Positions 24,208-33,801 of a stretch of DNA of 59,427 nucleotides are shown one piece after another. How positions within the stretch are numbered: the first letter of the stretch is position 1; each line of letters starts with the position of its first letter. The notes under the pieces were generated by a model. The model was given only the letters and a program-made list of their open reading frames with translations. It did no database searches and had not been told where the DNA came from. Origin of the DNA: Holospora undulata HU1 (lineage in GTDB: Bacteria > Pseudomonadota > Alphaproteobacteria > Holosporales > Holosporaceae); assembly GCF_000388175.3 (NCBI RefSeq), contig NZ_ARPM03000202.1, positions 1 to 59,427 of the forward strand. Direction: 5' to 3'. The position numbers and the translations under genes are program-made.

Positions 24208-26393
24208 GCCTTACCACATGAGTTTTAATACGGGGCTTCGGCCTGATCCACTACTCAAAGTTTCTGAGTGGGCGGATGGATTTCGTATGTTATCGCAAAC
24301 CGCATCCTCTGAACCCGGCAGATGGCGCACCGAACGCACGCCTTATCTTAAAGAAATCATGGATGCACTATCGCCATCATCACCTGTTGAAAAAGTGATT
24401 TTTATGAAAGGCGCGCAAATTGGAGGCACTGAAGCGGGCAATAACTGGATTGGTTACATTATTGATCAAGCGCCTGGTCCTATGCTGGTGGTTCAGCCCA
24501 CTGTTGAAATGGGCAAGCGTTGGTCTAAAGGACGCTTAGCCCCACTGATTGATGATACACCTACCTTGCGGGATAAAGTTAAGGACCCACGCTCTCGCGA
24601 TTCAGGTAACACCGTCCAAAGTAAAGAATTCACCGGCGGTATCGTTGTGGTGACCGGTGCCAATAGTGCTGTGGGTTTACGTTCCATGCCCGTGCGCTAT
24701 TTGTTTTTAGATGAAATTGATGCTTATCCGAGGGATGCTGACGGTGAAGGTGATCCAGTCTCCCTTGCTATTCAACGTACTGCTACCTTTGCTAGACGCA
24801 AAATTTTGCTTGTCTCAACGCCCACCATTCAAGGATTAAGCCGAATTGAGAGGGAGTTTGAAGCCTCCGATCAACGCTACTACTGGGTGCCATGTCCACA
24901 TTGCCATACCTTTCAAATTCTAAAATGGCCGCAAGTCAAATGGGACGACGATCCACTCAACGCCTATTATGTCTGTATCTCTTGCGAAGAAAAAATCTAC
25001 AATCATCAAAAAACCTGGATGTTAGCGAATGGTGAGTGGCGAGCCGCTAATGAGTGCAATGGTAAGATTGCGGGATTTCATCTCTCAAGCCTTTATAGCC
25101 CAGTGGGTTGGTTAAGCTGGGGACAAGCAGCCCAGAATTTCTTGCATGCTAAAGATAATGAACAACTGCTGAAAGTTTGGGTTAACACGACTTTAGGCGA
25201 GACCTGGGTCGATAAAGGTGAAGCACCCGATTGGCAGCGCTTGTTTGAGCGTAAAGAGAACTATCCTATCGGCATTGTGCCGTTTGGTGGGTTAGTTCTA
25301 ACTGCCGGTGTTGACGTACAAAAAGACCGTATTGAGGTGGAGATCGTTGCCTGGGGCAAAAACCGAGAGAGTTGGTCGGTTGATTATTGCAGGCTTTCAT
25401 ATTTCCAATTTGTACAGCCCAGTTGGCTGGCTAAGCTGGGGGCAAGCAGTTCAGAACTTCTTGCACGCCAAGGATAATGAACAGCTACTGAAAGTTTGGG
25501 TCAATACCACACTGGGTGAAACTTGGGTCGATAAAGGGGAAGCGCCCGATTGGCAGCGTCTGTTTGAACGTAAAGAGAACTATCCTATCGGCATTGTGCC
25601 TTTCGGTGGGCTAGTTCTGACTGCCGGTGTTGACGTACAAAAAGACCGTATTGAAGTTGAGATTGTTGCTTGGGGTAAAAACCGAGAGAGTTGGTCGGTT
25701 GATTATCGTATTTTTGATGGTGACCCCGCTAAAGCCAGCACTTGGTAGCATCTTTCCACATTGATGAGCACTTTATTCCCCAGCGAAGACGGCTTAGATC
25801 GAGGAATTTCCATGATGGCCGTTGATGCCGGTTATGCCACTCAAGAAGTCTATGGCTGGATTCGCAGTTTACCACCTGGGCGAGTGATGGCCGTAAAAGG
25901 TATCGATAAAGCATTAGTACCAGTGGGTGCACCAAGCCGTGTGGACGTCACCATTTTAGGACAAAAACTCAGACGTGGCGCCAAACTCTGGCCGATTGGC
26001 GTCTCCGTTTTAAAATCAGAACTCTATCATGCGCTTAAGCTCTCCCAAGGCGAGGAAGGCTTTCCTCCGGGATATTTCCACTTTCCAGCTTACGGGGCTG
26101 AATATTTTAAGCAACTGACATCGGAGCAGCTGGTTACCAAAGTTCATAAAGGCTATCCAAAACGTGAATGGAAAAAAATCCGTGACCGCAACGAGGCCCT
26201 TGATTGCCGCATTTATGCCAGAAGTGCAAGTATCGCAATCGGCATCGACCGCTGGCAACCCTCCAAATGGGATAGCTTGATGGGATACAAAAAATCATCG
26301 ATTCCTGAATATAAGATTCAACATGAACAATTACCACTGTCTCAGAGCAAAACCTCAAGACCAAGGGTGATAAGAAGTAAATTTATGGGATAA
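24197..26393 (+). pseudogene. Terminase large subunit (GpA family), duplicated inside and with a nonsense codon
   Basis: The GTG start at 24197 has GGAGG nine bases upstream. The ATPase part is clear: KVIFMKGAQIGGTEAGNN (Walker A region), FLDEIDAYPRD (Walker B), LLVSTPTIQGLSRIE, and a zinc-ribbon-like CPHCHTFQ with CISCEEKI. The nuclease part begins LVLTAGVDVQKDRIEVEIVA. A 319-bp segment (25067-25385) then repeats as 25386-25704, shifting the frame and stopping at 25477. The second copy leads into GDPAKASTW-TAG-HLSTLMSTLF; the TAG at 25746-25748 probably replaced a CAG. The rest of the nuclease follows to 26393 (SMMAVDAGYATQEVYGWIR). No functional packaging motor can be made. Confidence 0.88.
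25067..25704 (+). repeat. Diverged 319-bp tandem duplication in the terminase gene
   Basis: Copy A is 25067-25385 and copy B is 25386-25704. By eye they differ at roughly 35 of 270 aligned bases (about 87% identity), nearly all at third codon positions. The encoded protein is almost unchanged (for example WGQAAQNF versus WGQAVQNF). 319 is not a multiple of three, hence the frameshift. Confidence 0.85.
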
Positions 26394-26397
26394 TTTT

Positions 26398-26619
26398 ATG
26401 TATTTAGTCGATGATCTGGTCAAAATTGAGCAAGCCATCACAAAATTACAGATGGGTGAGCGCGTGGTTTCTGTTGCCTATGGCGATCATATCGTTAAAT
26501 ATGCGGAAGTGGATTTAAAAGATCTCTTAAACTTACGCACCCGCATTAAATCAGATTTAAAAAGCAGCACGTCCTTAAAGCGGCGCATTACTTTTGCCAC
26601 ACATAAGGGGATTTGCTGA
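26398..26619 (+). CDS. Head-tail joining protein, lambda gpW-like
   Basis: A 73-aa protein: two helices flank a beta hairpin (KLQMGERVVSVAYGDHIVKY), then DLLNLRTRIKSDL. Length, fold pattern and location between terminase and portal fit lambda gpW, which stabilises the filled head and allows tail joining. Its stop overlaps the portal start (TGATG). Confidence 0.8.
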   Translation: MYLVDDLVKIEQAITKLQMGERVVSVAYGDHIVKYAEVDLKDLLNLRTRIKSDLKSSTSLKRRITFATHKGIC

Positions 26620-28006
26620 TGCTACTTAAAACATTCGCACAACTTTTCAAACGCCCCAAAAGCAAAGCTTCTGCTTGGGATGCGGCAGGTTCTGGCAAGC
26701 GCCTAACCTATTGGCAGCCCGAAAATAGCGCCATCAATAGCTTACTTGGGAATCATCTAGAAACACTGATATTATTGAAACACTGGTGAGTAACGCTGTT
26801 GGCACCGGTATCAAACCGCAATCAAAAGCTAAAAATGCAGAATTTCGTAAAGCGGTACAGGCATTATGGCTGCGCTGGTCCGATGAGGCGGATAGCCATG
26901 GCGTTAATGATTTTTACGGTCTACAAGCCTCTATTTGTCGCAGCATGATTGAAGGGGGCGAATGTTTTGTTCGCTTTAGAGTACGTCGCTCTGAAGAGGG
27001 ATTATCCGTTCCCTTACAATTACAGGTGCTTGAATCTGAGCATTTAGATACATCAGTGAATCGCATTTTAATCACGGGTAATATGGTTCGAAACGGTATT
27101 GAGTTTAATAAACTTGGCCAACGTGAAGCCTATTATTTGTTTCGTGAACATCCAGGTGAAAAGCTGCTTGTCTCAAACGGTGAATCAGTCCGCATTCCTG
27201 CCTCTGAAGTATTGCATATTTATAAACCCTTGCGTCCCGGTCAAATTCGAGGAGAGCCTTGGCTAAGCCGTGTGTTGCTTAAATTGTATGAGCTGGATCA
27301 GTACGATGATGCCGAGCTGGTGCGCAAGAAAACCGCTGCTATGTTTGCAGGGTTTATCACCCGTCTTGATCCTGAAGCCAACATGATGGGTGAAGGTGCC
27401 GCCAATGAACAAGGGATGGCCCTTGCCGGACTTGAGCCTGGCACCATGCAGCTACTGGAACCTGGAGAAGACGTTAAATTTTCTAATCCTTCGGATGTTG
27501 GGGCAAATTACGAAGCCTTTATGCGCCAGCAGCTCAGAGCCATTGCTGTTGGCATGGGCATTACCTATGAACAGCTGACAGGAGATTTAACCAACGTCAA
27601 TTATTCATCCATTCGTGCAGGGCTCATTGAATTTCGTAGGCGCTGCGCCACTTTGCAACATCATGTGATAGTGTTTCAATTTTGTCGGCCTGTTTGGAAT
27701 CGCTGGATTGAACTGGCTTTGCTTTCTGGCGCCTTACCTTCTCAAGACAAAGATACATCTATCAAAGATGTGAAATGGATACCCCAAGGTTTTGACTGGG
27801 TTGATCCACTCAAAGATCAGCAAGCACAACAAATGGCAGTGCGTAATGGCTTTAAAAGTCGCGCTGAAGTGGTTTCAGAGCTGGGATATGATACAGAAGA
27901 AATTGATCAAGAAATTGCGGCAGATAACAACAGAGCTGATGAAGCAGGGTTTGTTTTAGATTCCGACCCAAGGCATACAACACCGCCTAAAAAACGAGGT
28001 TTTTAA
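26619..28006 (+). pseudogene. Lambda-type portal protein with a frameshifting deletion near residue 47
   Basis: The frame opens MLLKTFAQLFKRPKSKASAW and continues DAAGSGKRLTYWQPENSAIN, SLLGNHL, then breaks near 26760. In the next frame the portal resumes as RNTDIIETLVSNAVGTGIKP and continues for 400 residues: GECFVRFRVRRSEEGLSVPL, EVLHIYKPLRPGQIRGEPWL, LTGDLTNVNYSSIRAGLIEF. The usual segment with RSRDLVRRNP-type residues is missing, so about 20 codons seem deleted and the frame shifted. Portal rings anchor the terminase and form the DNA channel. The remaining 406-aa frame from 26786 lacks a typical start. Confidence 0.82.
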
Positions 28007-29124
28007 TGAATGACATTTACTTAAAATTTGCCATGAAACCGATGATGATTGAGCGTCGCAGCTTTGAGTGGCTGGCTGCCCACATGGCATCAAACAAGGC
28101 TTTGAAGTTTACACCCCCCTCCTTAGCACATGGTGGCAGCAATAACATCGCCATCATTCCGATTCATGGCATTTTAACCAAACGCTCAGGCATATTTGAC
28201 GGCATGTTAGGTATGACTTCCTACGATGAAATACAACAACAAATCAGCGCTGCTTTGTCGGATGATGCCGTACAAACGATTTTACTCGACATTGATAGTC
28301 CCGGCGGTGAAACCAGTGGACTGTTTGATTTAGCCGATTTTATTTATCAGGCACGCAGCCAAAAAACCATTTGGGCCATGTGTAATGATGAGGCCTATTC
28401 TGCGGCTTACGGGATTGCATCCAGCGCTGAAAAGGTTTTTATCAATCGGACGTCTGGTGTAGGTAGCATTGGCGTGATTGCCAGCCATATTGACCAAAGT
28501 GCCTTTGATGAAAAGCAAGGGGTTAAATACACTACCGTTTTTGCCGGCAGCCGTAAAAATGATTTAAATCCTCATGAGCCGTTAACTTCTGAATCCATGC
28601 AAACTCTGCAAAGTGAAGTCAGCAGGTTATATGAGATGTTTGTAGAGCTGGTAGCCCGTAATCGAGATCTTACAACAGAAGCCATAAAGGCTACAGAAGC
28701 TGGCCTTTATTTTGGCCTTAATGCCATCCAAACAGGGCTTGCGGACGAAATTCTCACCTTTCCTGAATGTATTCAAAAAGCAGCCTCTCAATCTTTTATA
28801 AGGACCATAGCTATGACTGAAACAGTACCGACCATTAATCCAGAAGAATTACTTACCCAAGGCAAAATCCTAGGGCGCAGTGAATATCACGCGGAAGCTT
28901 TAGAAATTTTCCGTTTATGTAAGCTCTCGAAGATGCCAGAAAAACTGGGTGATTTTATTGAGCAAAATATCCCGGTTAACGAAGCACGCGAACAGCTCAT
29001 GCAGCTACTCGCTGATCGTACCGGTACTGAAATCTTGAGCACTGTGAGCCTTGAGCCAACCCCTCAAGAAAATCCGGTGATCCAAGCTGCTAAAGCTCGT
29101 AGTCACATGAAATTAACCGCATAA
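28006..29124 (+). CDS. S49 family prohead protease (lambda gpC-like) with scaffold-like tail
   Basis: 372 aa. The protease domain has LLDIDSPGGETSGLFDLADF and the nucleophile in NDEAYSAAYGIAS (Ser near 132), with a probable Lys partner near 184 (GSRKND), the SppA/gpC dyad. The last 110 residues are helical and charged, like the scaffold gpNu3 encoded inside lambda C. A possible internal start is the ATG of MTETVPTINPEELL near 28813, after an AAGGA ribosome site, which would give a free scaffold of about 103 aa. It cleaves scaffold and portal during head assembly. It overlaps the portal stop by one base. Confidence 0.88.
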   Translation: MNDIYLKFAMKPMMIERRSFEWLAAHMASNKALKFTPPSLAHGGSNNIAIIPIHGILTKRSGIFDGMLGMTSYDEIQQQISAALSDDAVQTILLDIDSPGGETSGLFDLADFIYQARSQKTIWAMCNDEAYSAAYGIASSAEKVFINRTSGVGSIGVIASHIDQSAFDEKQGVKYTTVFAGSRKNDLNPHEPLTSESMQTLQSEVSRLYEMFVELVARNRDLTTEAIKATEAGLYFGLNAIQTGLADEILTFPECIQKAASQSFIRTIAMTETVPTINPEELLTQGKILGRSEYHAEALEIFRLCKLSKMPEKLGDFIEQNIPVNEAREQLMQLLADRTGTEILSTVSLEPTPQENPVIQAAKARSHMKLTA

Positions 29125-29139
29125 ATGGAGGAAACCCTT

Positions 29140-29512
29140 ATGACCGTTGCTATTGAACAAAAAAACTTAGGAGATCTTCTTAAGTTTGAAGCTCCTAATC
29201 TTTATTCCCGTGAAGAGATAACTGTAGCTCAGGGGCAAAAACTAGCCCTTGGTGCCATTATCGGCCAAGACAGTGAAACAGATTTGATTAAAGCATTAAA
29301 TCCTGCTGCCACAGACGGCACACAAAATGCCCTTGGGGCTTTGATTGCTGAGGTAGATGCCAAGTAGTAACACCAAAGCCGTGATTGTGACACGCGATGC
29401 AATTCTTGCCGATCACGCCGTTGTCTGGCCAACCACCATCACGCTTGAACAAAAAATAGCTGCTATCAAGCAGCTTGAGGCACGCGGCGTCATTATTCGT
29501 AAAGGGGTATAA
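29140..29512 (+). pseudogene. Head decoration protein (lambda gpD-like), frameshifted
   Basis: GGAGG eight bases upstream supports ATG 29140. The frame reads MTVAIEQKNLGDLLKFEAPN and later LYSREEITVAQGQKLALGAI, ALGALIAEVDAK, then stops at 29365-29367. In the next frame it continues SSNTKAVIVTRDAILADHAV and VWPTTITLEQKIAAIKQLEA, ending at 29512. This is the full HDPD/gpD family pattern of about 120 aa, split by one indel near 29362. Such trimers stabilise the expanded capsid. Confidence 0.82.
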
Positions 29513-29515
29513 TCT

Positions 29516-30517
29516 ATGCAAAATCCATTCTCACATCCGGCATTTAATATGGCAGCTTTAACGGCTTCCATTAATTTATTGCCAAACACTTATGGTCGGA
29601 CAGAATCATTAGGTTTATTTCCTTCTAAGTCGGTACGCTTTAGGCACATCGCTATTGAAGAGCGCAACGGCGTTTTAAGCTTGCTTCCAACAGCAAGTCC
29701 AGGTGCGCCGGGTACTGTTGGTAAACGCGACAAACGAAAAGTTAGAACATTTACTATTCCGCATATTCCCCATGATGATGTAGTTCTACCGGAAGAAGTA
29801 CAGGGTATTAGAGCTTTTGGTACTGAAAATGAATTGCAAGCTATTGCGAGTGTTATTACCGATCACCTGCAATCCATGCGTAACAAACATGCCATTACCT
29901 TAGAACACCTTCGAATGAGTGCTTTGAAAGGCATTATTTTGGATGCTGATGGAACAGAGCTCGTCAACCTTTATAACGAATTTGAAATCACGCCAAAAAT
30001 AGTGAGCTTTGCTTTAGGGACAGCTGGCACTGATGTTAAAAGAAAATGTATCGAAGTGCTGCGTCATGTTGAAGATAACCTACGTGGCGAATTCATGACA
30101 GGCGTTCATGCGCTAGTCAGCCCTGAGTTTTTTGATGCCTTAACCTCACACGCCAAAATCAAAGAAGCCTATGACAGGTGGCAGGAAGGGGCAGCACTGC
30201 GTAATGATATGCGTTCAGGATTTACCTTTGGTGGGATTACTTTTGAAGAATATCGTGGTCAAGCAACCGATCCTGATGGCAACGTCAGACGCTTTATTGC
30301 CCAAGATACAGCGCATTGTTTTCCGCTAGGTACTGCTGAGACTTTCTCAACTTATTTTGCACCGGCTGATTTTAACGAAACCGTGAATACCTTGGGGCAA
30401 CCGCTTTATGCCAAGCAAGAGCCAAGGCGCTTTGATCGCGGTACAGATTTACATACTCAATCTAATCCGCTGCCAATGTGTTATCGTCCGGGAGTTCTGG
30501 TGAAGCTGACGGTATAA
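29516..30517 (+). CDS. Major capsid protein (Phage_cap_E family)
   Basis: 333 aa, matching lambda gpE-type coat proteins in length and pattern: NPFSHPAFNMAALTASINLL near the N-terminus, IAIEERNGVLSLLPTASPGA, FTIPHIPHDDVVLPEEVQGI, the spine helix ELQAIASVITDHLQSMRNKH, and the C-terminal PRRFDRGTDLHTQSNPLPMC. It is intact in a head module where several neighbours are broken. It starts three bases after the decoration gene ends. Confidence 0.92.
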   Translation: MQNPFSHPAFNMAALTASINLLPNTYGRTESLGLFPSKSVRFRHIAIEERNGVLSLLPTASPGAPGTVGKRDKRKVRTFTIPHIPHDDVVLPEEVQGIRAFGTENELQAIASVITDHLQSMRNKHAITLEHLRMSALKGIILDADGTELVNLYNEFEITPKIVSFALGTAGTDVKRKCIEVLRHVEDNLRGEFMTGVHALVSPEFFDALTSHAKIKEAYDRWQEGAALRNDMRSGFTFGGITFEEYRGQATDPDGNVRRFIAQDTAHCFPLGTAETFSTYFAPADFNETVNTLGQPLYAKQEPRRFDRGTDLHTQSNPLPMCYRPGVLVKLTV

Positions 30518-30520
30518 GCT

Positions 30521-30829
30521 ATGAGTTTAACCAAAATGTTTGAGGATTGTTTTGCGCATTTAGGGAAAGAGGCAATATACCAGAGCTCTGGCGCTGCTCC
30601 TTTTCCTATTCGCGTTTTAATCAAACAACCCGATACACCTTATGAAATGGGTGATGGGCAAGTGATTGGCCATATGGCGATATTTGAAGTGGGTACCCAT
30701 GAATTAGCCTTTCCTAAAGTCGGTGATCAGCTGATTATTGGAGGCAATCGCTATAAAATCTTTAGCGAGCCTCTACGTGATGCTTCTAATACAGTTTGGG
30801 AAATAACAGCTATGGTGATGGAAGGCTAA
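30521..30829 (+). CDS. Head-tail connector protein (gpFII / Gifsy-2 type)
   Basis: A 102-aa beta-rich protein: PIRVLIKQPDTPYEMGDGQV, MAIFEVGTHELAFPKVGDQL, IIGGNRYKIFSEPLRDASNT. Size, sequence style and position after the capsid gene fit lambda gpFII-like connectors that close the portal and dock the tail. It is intact, with three bases separating it from the capsid gene and one base from the next. Confidence 0.7.
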   Translation: MSLTKMFEDCFAHLGKEAIYQSSGAAPFPIRVLIKQPDTPYEMGDGQVIGHMAIFEVGTHELAFPKVGDQLIIGGNRYKIFSEPLRDASNTVWEITAMVMEG

Positions 30830-30830
30830 T

Positions 30831-31367
30831 ATGTCCACCTTTACCTTGGATGTTGCAACATATGGTGATATCGACCAAATCATTGCAAGGGTGTGTGGAA
30901 CTGAAAGCCAAGTACAACTGGCGGCCATGCGCGCCCTCAATAAAACCGCTCTCTGGCTTAAATCCCAAAGCGTGAAAGAAATCAGCGCGCAGAAAAAACT
31001 TCAACAAAAAATTATACGTGAACGACTGAAGCTTGTTAAAGCCAGCAAAAGTTCTTTAAAAGCATTAGTGGTCGCCAGTTTTTATGGTATTAAAGCCTCG
31101 CTTTTAGGTTCCATGCGCCAAACGGCTATAGGTGCCAAAGCGGGGAAATCTCAATTTACCGGTGCCTTTGTCGCTATGATGCCCACGGGCCACCGAGGTA
31201 TTTTTAAACGAAAAACAAAAAGCAGATTACCCATTCGTGAAGTCGTGCTACCGCTTGAACCTGTCGCTTCTAATATCATCAAAGGCTTTGTGGATACAGG
31301 TGCCGCAGATAAATTCATTCAATATTTTCGCCATGAACTGGGCTTTATTTTAAAGGTGAGCCTATGA
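30831..31367 (+). CDS. Minor tail protein Z-like
   Basis: 178 aa. The helical N-terminal region (AAMRALNKTALWLKSQSVKE) and the basic middle (KIIRERLKLVKASKSSLKAL) with the later RLPIREVVLPLEP motif resemble the lambda gpZ / prophage minor tail protein Z family, which sits at the head-proximal end of the tail. Its stop overlaps the next start (ATGA at 31364). It is intact. Confidence 0.7.
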   Translation: MSTFTLDVATYGDIDQIIARVCGTESQVQLAAMRALNKTALWLKSQSVKEISAQKKLQQKIIRERLKLVKASKSSLKALVVASFYGIKASLLGSMRQTAIGAKAGKSQFTGAFVAMMPTGHRGIFKRKTKSRLPIREVVLPLEPVASNIIKGFVDTGAADKFIQYFRHELGFILKVSL

Positions 31368-31886
31368 ACTTTTGGGAAGAGATTACATGCTGCCATTACC
31401 TCTACGTTAAAACGCGAGATAATGGAAATTCACACTTGTGAATCTTATCCGGTGATCAAAACGGCGTTATTGGCACCAGCTATTTTAGTAGAACTGGCAA
31501 GCTTTGAACCCGGCAATGATCCAGGAACCGGGGAAATTGCGCTGCGCGCTCGCTTTGAAGCAAGAATTATTGTAGATAGCACGATCCCAAATGCCGCCTT
31601 TGCCGTAAGGGCTTTGGCGAGTGAAGTTGCAAGGGTCATTCATCAAAATTCATGGGGGATGAATGTATCACCTGCTGAATTTTTAGGTGCGAGTCCTGAT
31701 GGGTTTAAGCCGGACCTTGATGCCTATATGGTTTGGATCATTGAATGGGCGCATGAGATCCACCGTGGGGATTCTGTTTGGACACCAAGCGGTATTCAGC
31801 CACATACCATTTATGTGGGCATTGCTCCGGGAATCGGCGCTGCCCATGAGCCTGATTATATAGAGGTACCAAATGGAGAGTTTTAG
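31364..31886 (+). pseudogene. gpU-like tail terminator/minor tail protein, frameshifted at the start
   Basis: ATG 31364 begins MNFWEE, then the family-like sequence moves to another frame: HAAITSTLKREIMEIHTCES, YPVIKTALLAPAILVELASF, with RFEARIIVDS and later YMVWIIEWAHEIHRGDSVWT. A single indel near 31378 would restore 173 residues. The 154-aa frame from ATG 31422 remains open, so a shortened product is possible. The position (after gpZ) and beta-rich pattern suggest a gpU-type protein. It overlaps gpV by 14 bases. Confidence 0.65.
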
Positions 31887-32339
31887 TTTTTCTGAACTTG
31901 ACCGAAAACTCGCCAATCTCATTCGCGTGGGGACTGTTAAAGAGGCCGATTACAAAAAAGCCCGTGTGCGTATTCAGATTGGCAAAATCCTCACCGATTG
32001 GCTGCCTTGGGTTACTTCTCGCGCTGGACAAGACAGAAATTGGTCAGCGCCCAGTGTGGGTGAACAGGTTGTTTTATTATCACCGTCAGGTGAAATGGCC
32101 CAAGGCGTTGTGATCCCGGCTATTTATCAAAACAAACATCCTGCCCCTAGCGATAAAGAAACAGACGTTGCCTTTGTGTTTCAAGATGGCAGCAAAGCAA
32201 TTTACGACAAGAAAGAGCATCACCTTACCATCTCCTGATAACAGAAGGCAAGCTAACGCTGAATGTAGGTGAATCAAGCCTTGAGATGAGTAAAGACGGC
32301 ATCAAGCTCAAAGCTAAACGAATTGATTTGAATGAATGA
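31873..32339 (+). pseudogene. Baseplate spike protein gpV-like, frameshifted near the end
   Basis: The 121-aa frame opens MESFSFSELDRKLANLIRVG and has the OB-fold signature of P2 gpV: ARVRIQIGKILTDWLPWVTS, GEQVVLLSPSGEMAQGVVIP. The C-terminal beta-helix then breaks at KKEHHLTIS, and LTLNVGESSLEMSKDGIKLK continues in another frame to 32339. P2 gpV is the membrane-piercing needle of the contractile tail. A PAAR gene follows directly. Confidence 0.82.
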
Positions 32340-32340
32340 T

Positions 32341-32628
32341 ATGCCAGGAATCGTAAGACTTAATGATAAATGCACCGGCCATAGCTGTTATCCGCCCAGA
32401 CTTTGCATTACTGCAAGCACAGATGTCTTTGTTGATAGTAAGGCCGTCCACCGCGAGCAAGATAAATGGGCCATGCATGCGTGCCCTAATACGCCGCCCC
32501 ATGATGGTCTGCTCGCTAAAGGTTCAAGCACAGTTTACGCCAATGGTAAAGCGATTGCTCGTATTGGTGATCCCGTTTCTTGTGGTTCAAAAACACGTGA
32601 TGGCAGTCAAACTGTTTTTGCGGGATAA
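32341..32628 (+). CDS. PAAR-motif spike tip protein
   Basis: About 95 aa: MPGIVRLNDKCTGHSCYPPR, then three short PAAR-like repeats: VFVDSKAVHREQDKWAMHAC, STVYANGKAIARIGDPVSCG, SQTVFAG. His and Cys residues spaced for a single metal are present. PAAR proteins cap the gpV needle with a sharp metal-bound cone. A Met three codons upstream (32332) is in frame, but the family start fits ATG 32341. Confidence 0.85.
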   Translation: MPGIVRLNDKCTGHSCYPPRLCITASTDVFVDSKAVHREQDKWAMHACPNTPPHDGLLAKGSSTVYANGKAIARIGDPVSCGSKTRDGSQTVFAG

Positions 32629-32631
32629 ATT

Positions 32632-32970
32632 ATGCGCGGAATGAATGGAAGAAGCGGCAAAGAATTAACGGGCCTTGAGCATCTCAAGCAATCGATTGTG
32701 GATATCTTAACCACCACAATTGGTAGCCGTGTGATGCGCAGAGATTACGGTTCTAGGCTATTCGAACTTGTTGATCGCCCGACATCTGCCGGTTTTGCCG
32801 TTGAACTATATGCAGCTACGGCTGAGGCACTGCAAAAATGGGAGAATCGTTTTAAGCTCGAGCGCGTTAAAGTTGAGTCTATTAAAGAAGGTCATATTAC
32901 GTTGATTTTAGAGGGGATTTATCTGCCAGATGGCAAGCCTATAACCTTAGATGGGATTGTGGTGTCATGA
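32632..32970 (+). CDS. Baseplate wedge protein gpW/gp25-like
   Basis: 112 aa with the gp25 lysozyme-like fold signature: GLEHLKQSIVDILTTTIGSR, VMRRDYGSRLFELVDRP, KWENRFKLERVKVESI and LEGIYLPDGKPITLDGIVV. P2 gpW and T4 gp25 belong to this family and form the wedge core. The stop overlaps the next start (ATGATG). Intact. Confidence 0.9.
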   Translation: MRGMNGRSGKELTGLEHLKQSIVDILTTTIGSRVMRRDYGSRLFELVDRPTSAGFAVELYAATAEALQKWENRFKLERVKVESIKEGHITLILEGIYLPDGKPITLDGIVVS

Positions 32971-33801
32971 TGCAAGATCTAACGCGCCTACAAAATCCGA
33001 ATGTTATTGAGTCGCTTGAGTATGAGACGATTTTTTCGCATATGAAGCAAGAGCTGATTCGCCTTGATCCAACATTTTCAGCGCTGCTTGAAAGCGACCC
33101 GGCCATGAAGATTTTAGAAATTGCCGCCTGGCGCGAACCGCTTTTACGTCAAAGGGTCAATGATGCCGCGCGCTAATTTACTGGCTTTTGCAGCTAAATC
33201 AGATTTGGAACATTTAGCCGCTTTTTATGATGTACAGCGTAAATCAGGGGAAGATGACGAAGCTTTTAGGCGGCGTATCCAGGCGAAAATCATGGGCTGG
33301 TCAACTGCAGGAAGCCGTGAGCATTATTGTTATCATGCACTTTCAGCTGATATCCGCATCAAAGATGCGCGGGCTGAATCACCAAGCCCTGGAATGGTGA
33401 AAGTTTCGATTTTATCCCATGAAGGTGATGGCACGCCAAGCCAAGAGCTGCTAGAAAAAGCACGGTCTGTTATTTTACGTGATGATGTCAGGGTTTTAAC
33501 CGATACGGTTGAGGTGGTCAGTAGCGCCATTATCCCTGTTAACCTTGAAGCTAAAATCTATCTCTATCCCGAAACACCGGAAGATATTATTGAGACAGCC
33601 AAAGCTGCTTTTATCAAAGCACTGAATGACACAAAAGGTTTGGGGTGGAACCTAACGCGCAGCTGGATTATTGCACATCTTTTTGCTCAAGGCGTACAGC
33701 GCATCGAATTGCTTAAGCCGGCTGAGGATATCGTTGTTTTAGATCATGAATGTGTGGCGCTTGATTCCATAGAGCTAACGATGGGAGGGCGTGATTGGTG
33801 A
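32967..33801 (+). pseudogene. Baseplate wedge protein gpJ-like, frameshifted
   Basis: The first frame encodes MMQDLTRLQNPNVIESLEYE and LESDPAMKILEIAAWREPLL, RQRVNDAAR, then stops at 33174-33176. The next frame carries on without a gap: NLLAFAAKSDLEHLAAFYDV, SGEDDEAFRRRIQAKIMGWS, TAGSREHYCYHALSADIRIK, ending GRDW at 33801. The pattern is P2 gpJ/Mu gp47, needed with gpW and gpI for the baseplate. One indel near 33172 splits it. Confidence 0.88.

Noticed and set aside
25308-25748. Separate small phage gene in the terminase region
   Set aside because: The translation is the duplicated terminase segment, not an independent gene.
21775-26393. Stop-codon recoding (TAG read as an amino acid) in the phage
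   Set aside because: Only two internal TAG codons were found, they sit next to plain frameshifts, and other prophage genes (for example 12206-13339) end with TAG.
30810-31007. Minus-strand reading frames across the structural genes
   Set aside because: They are shadows of well-supported plus-strand genes and show no family resemblance.
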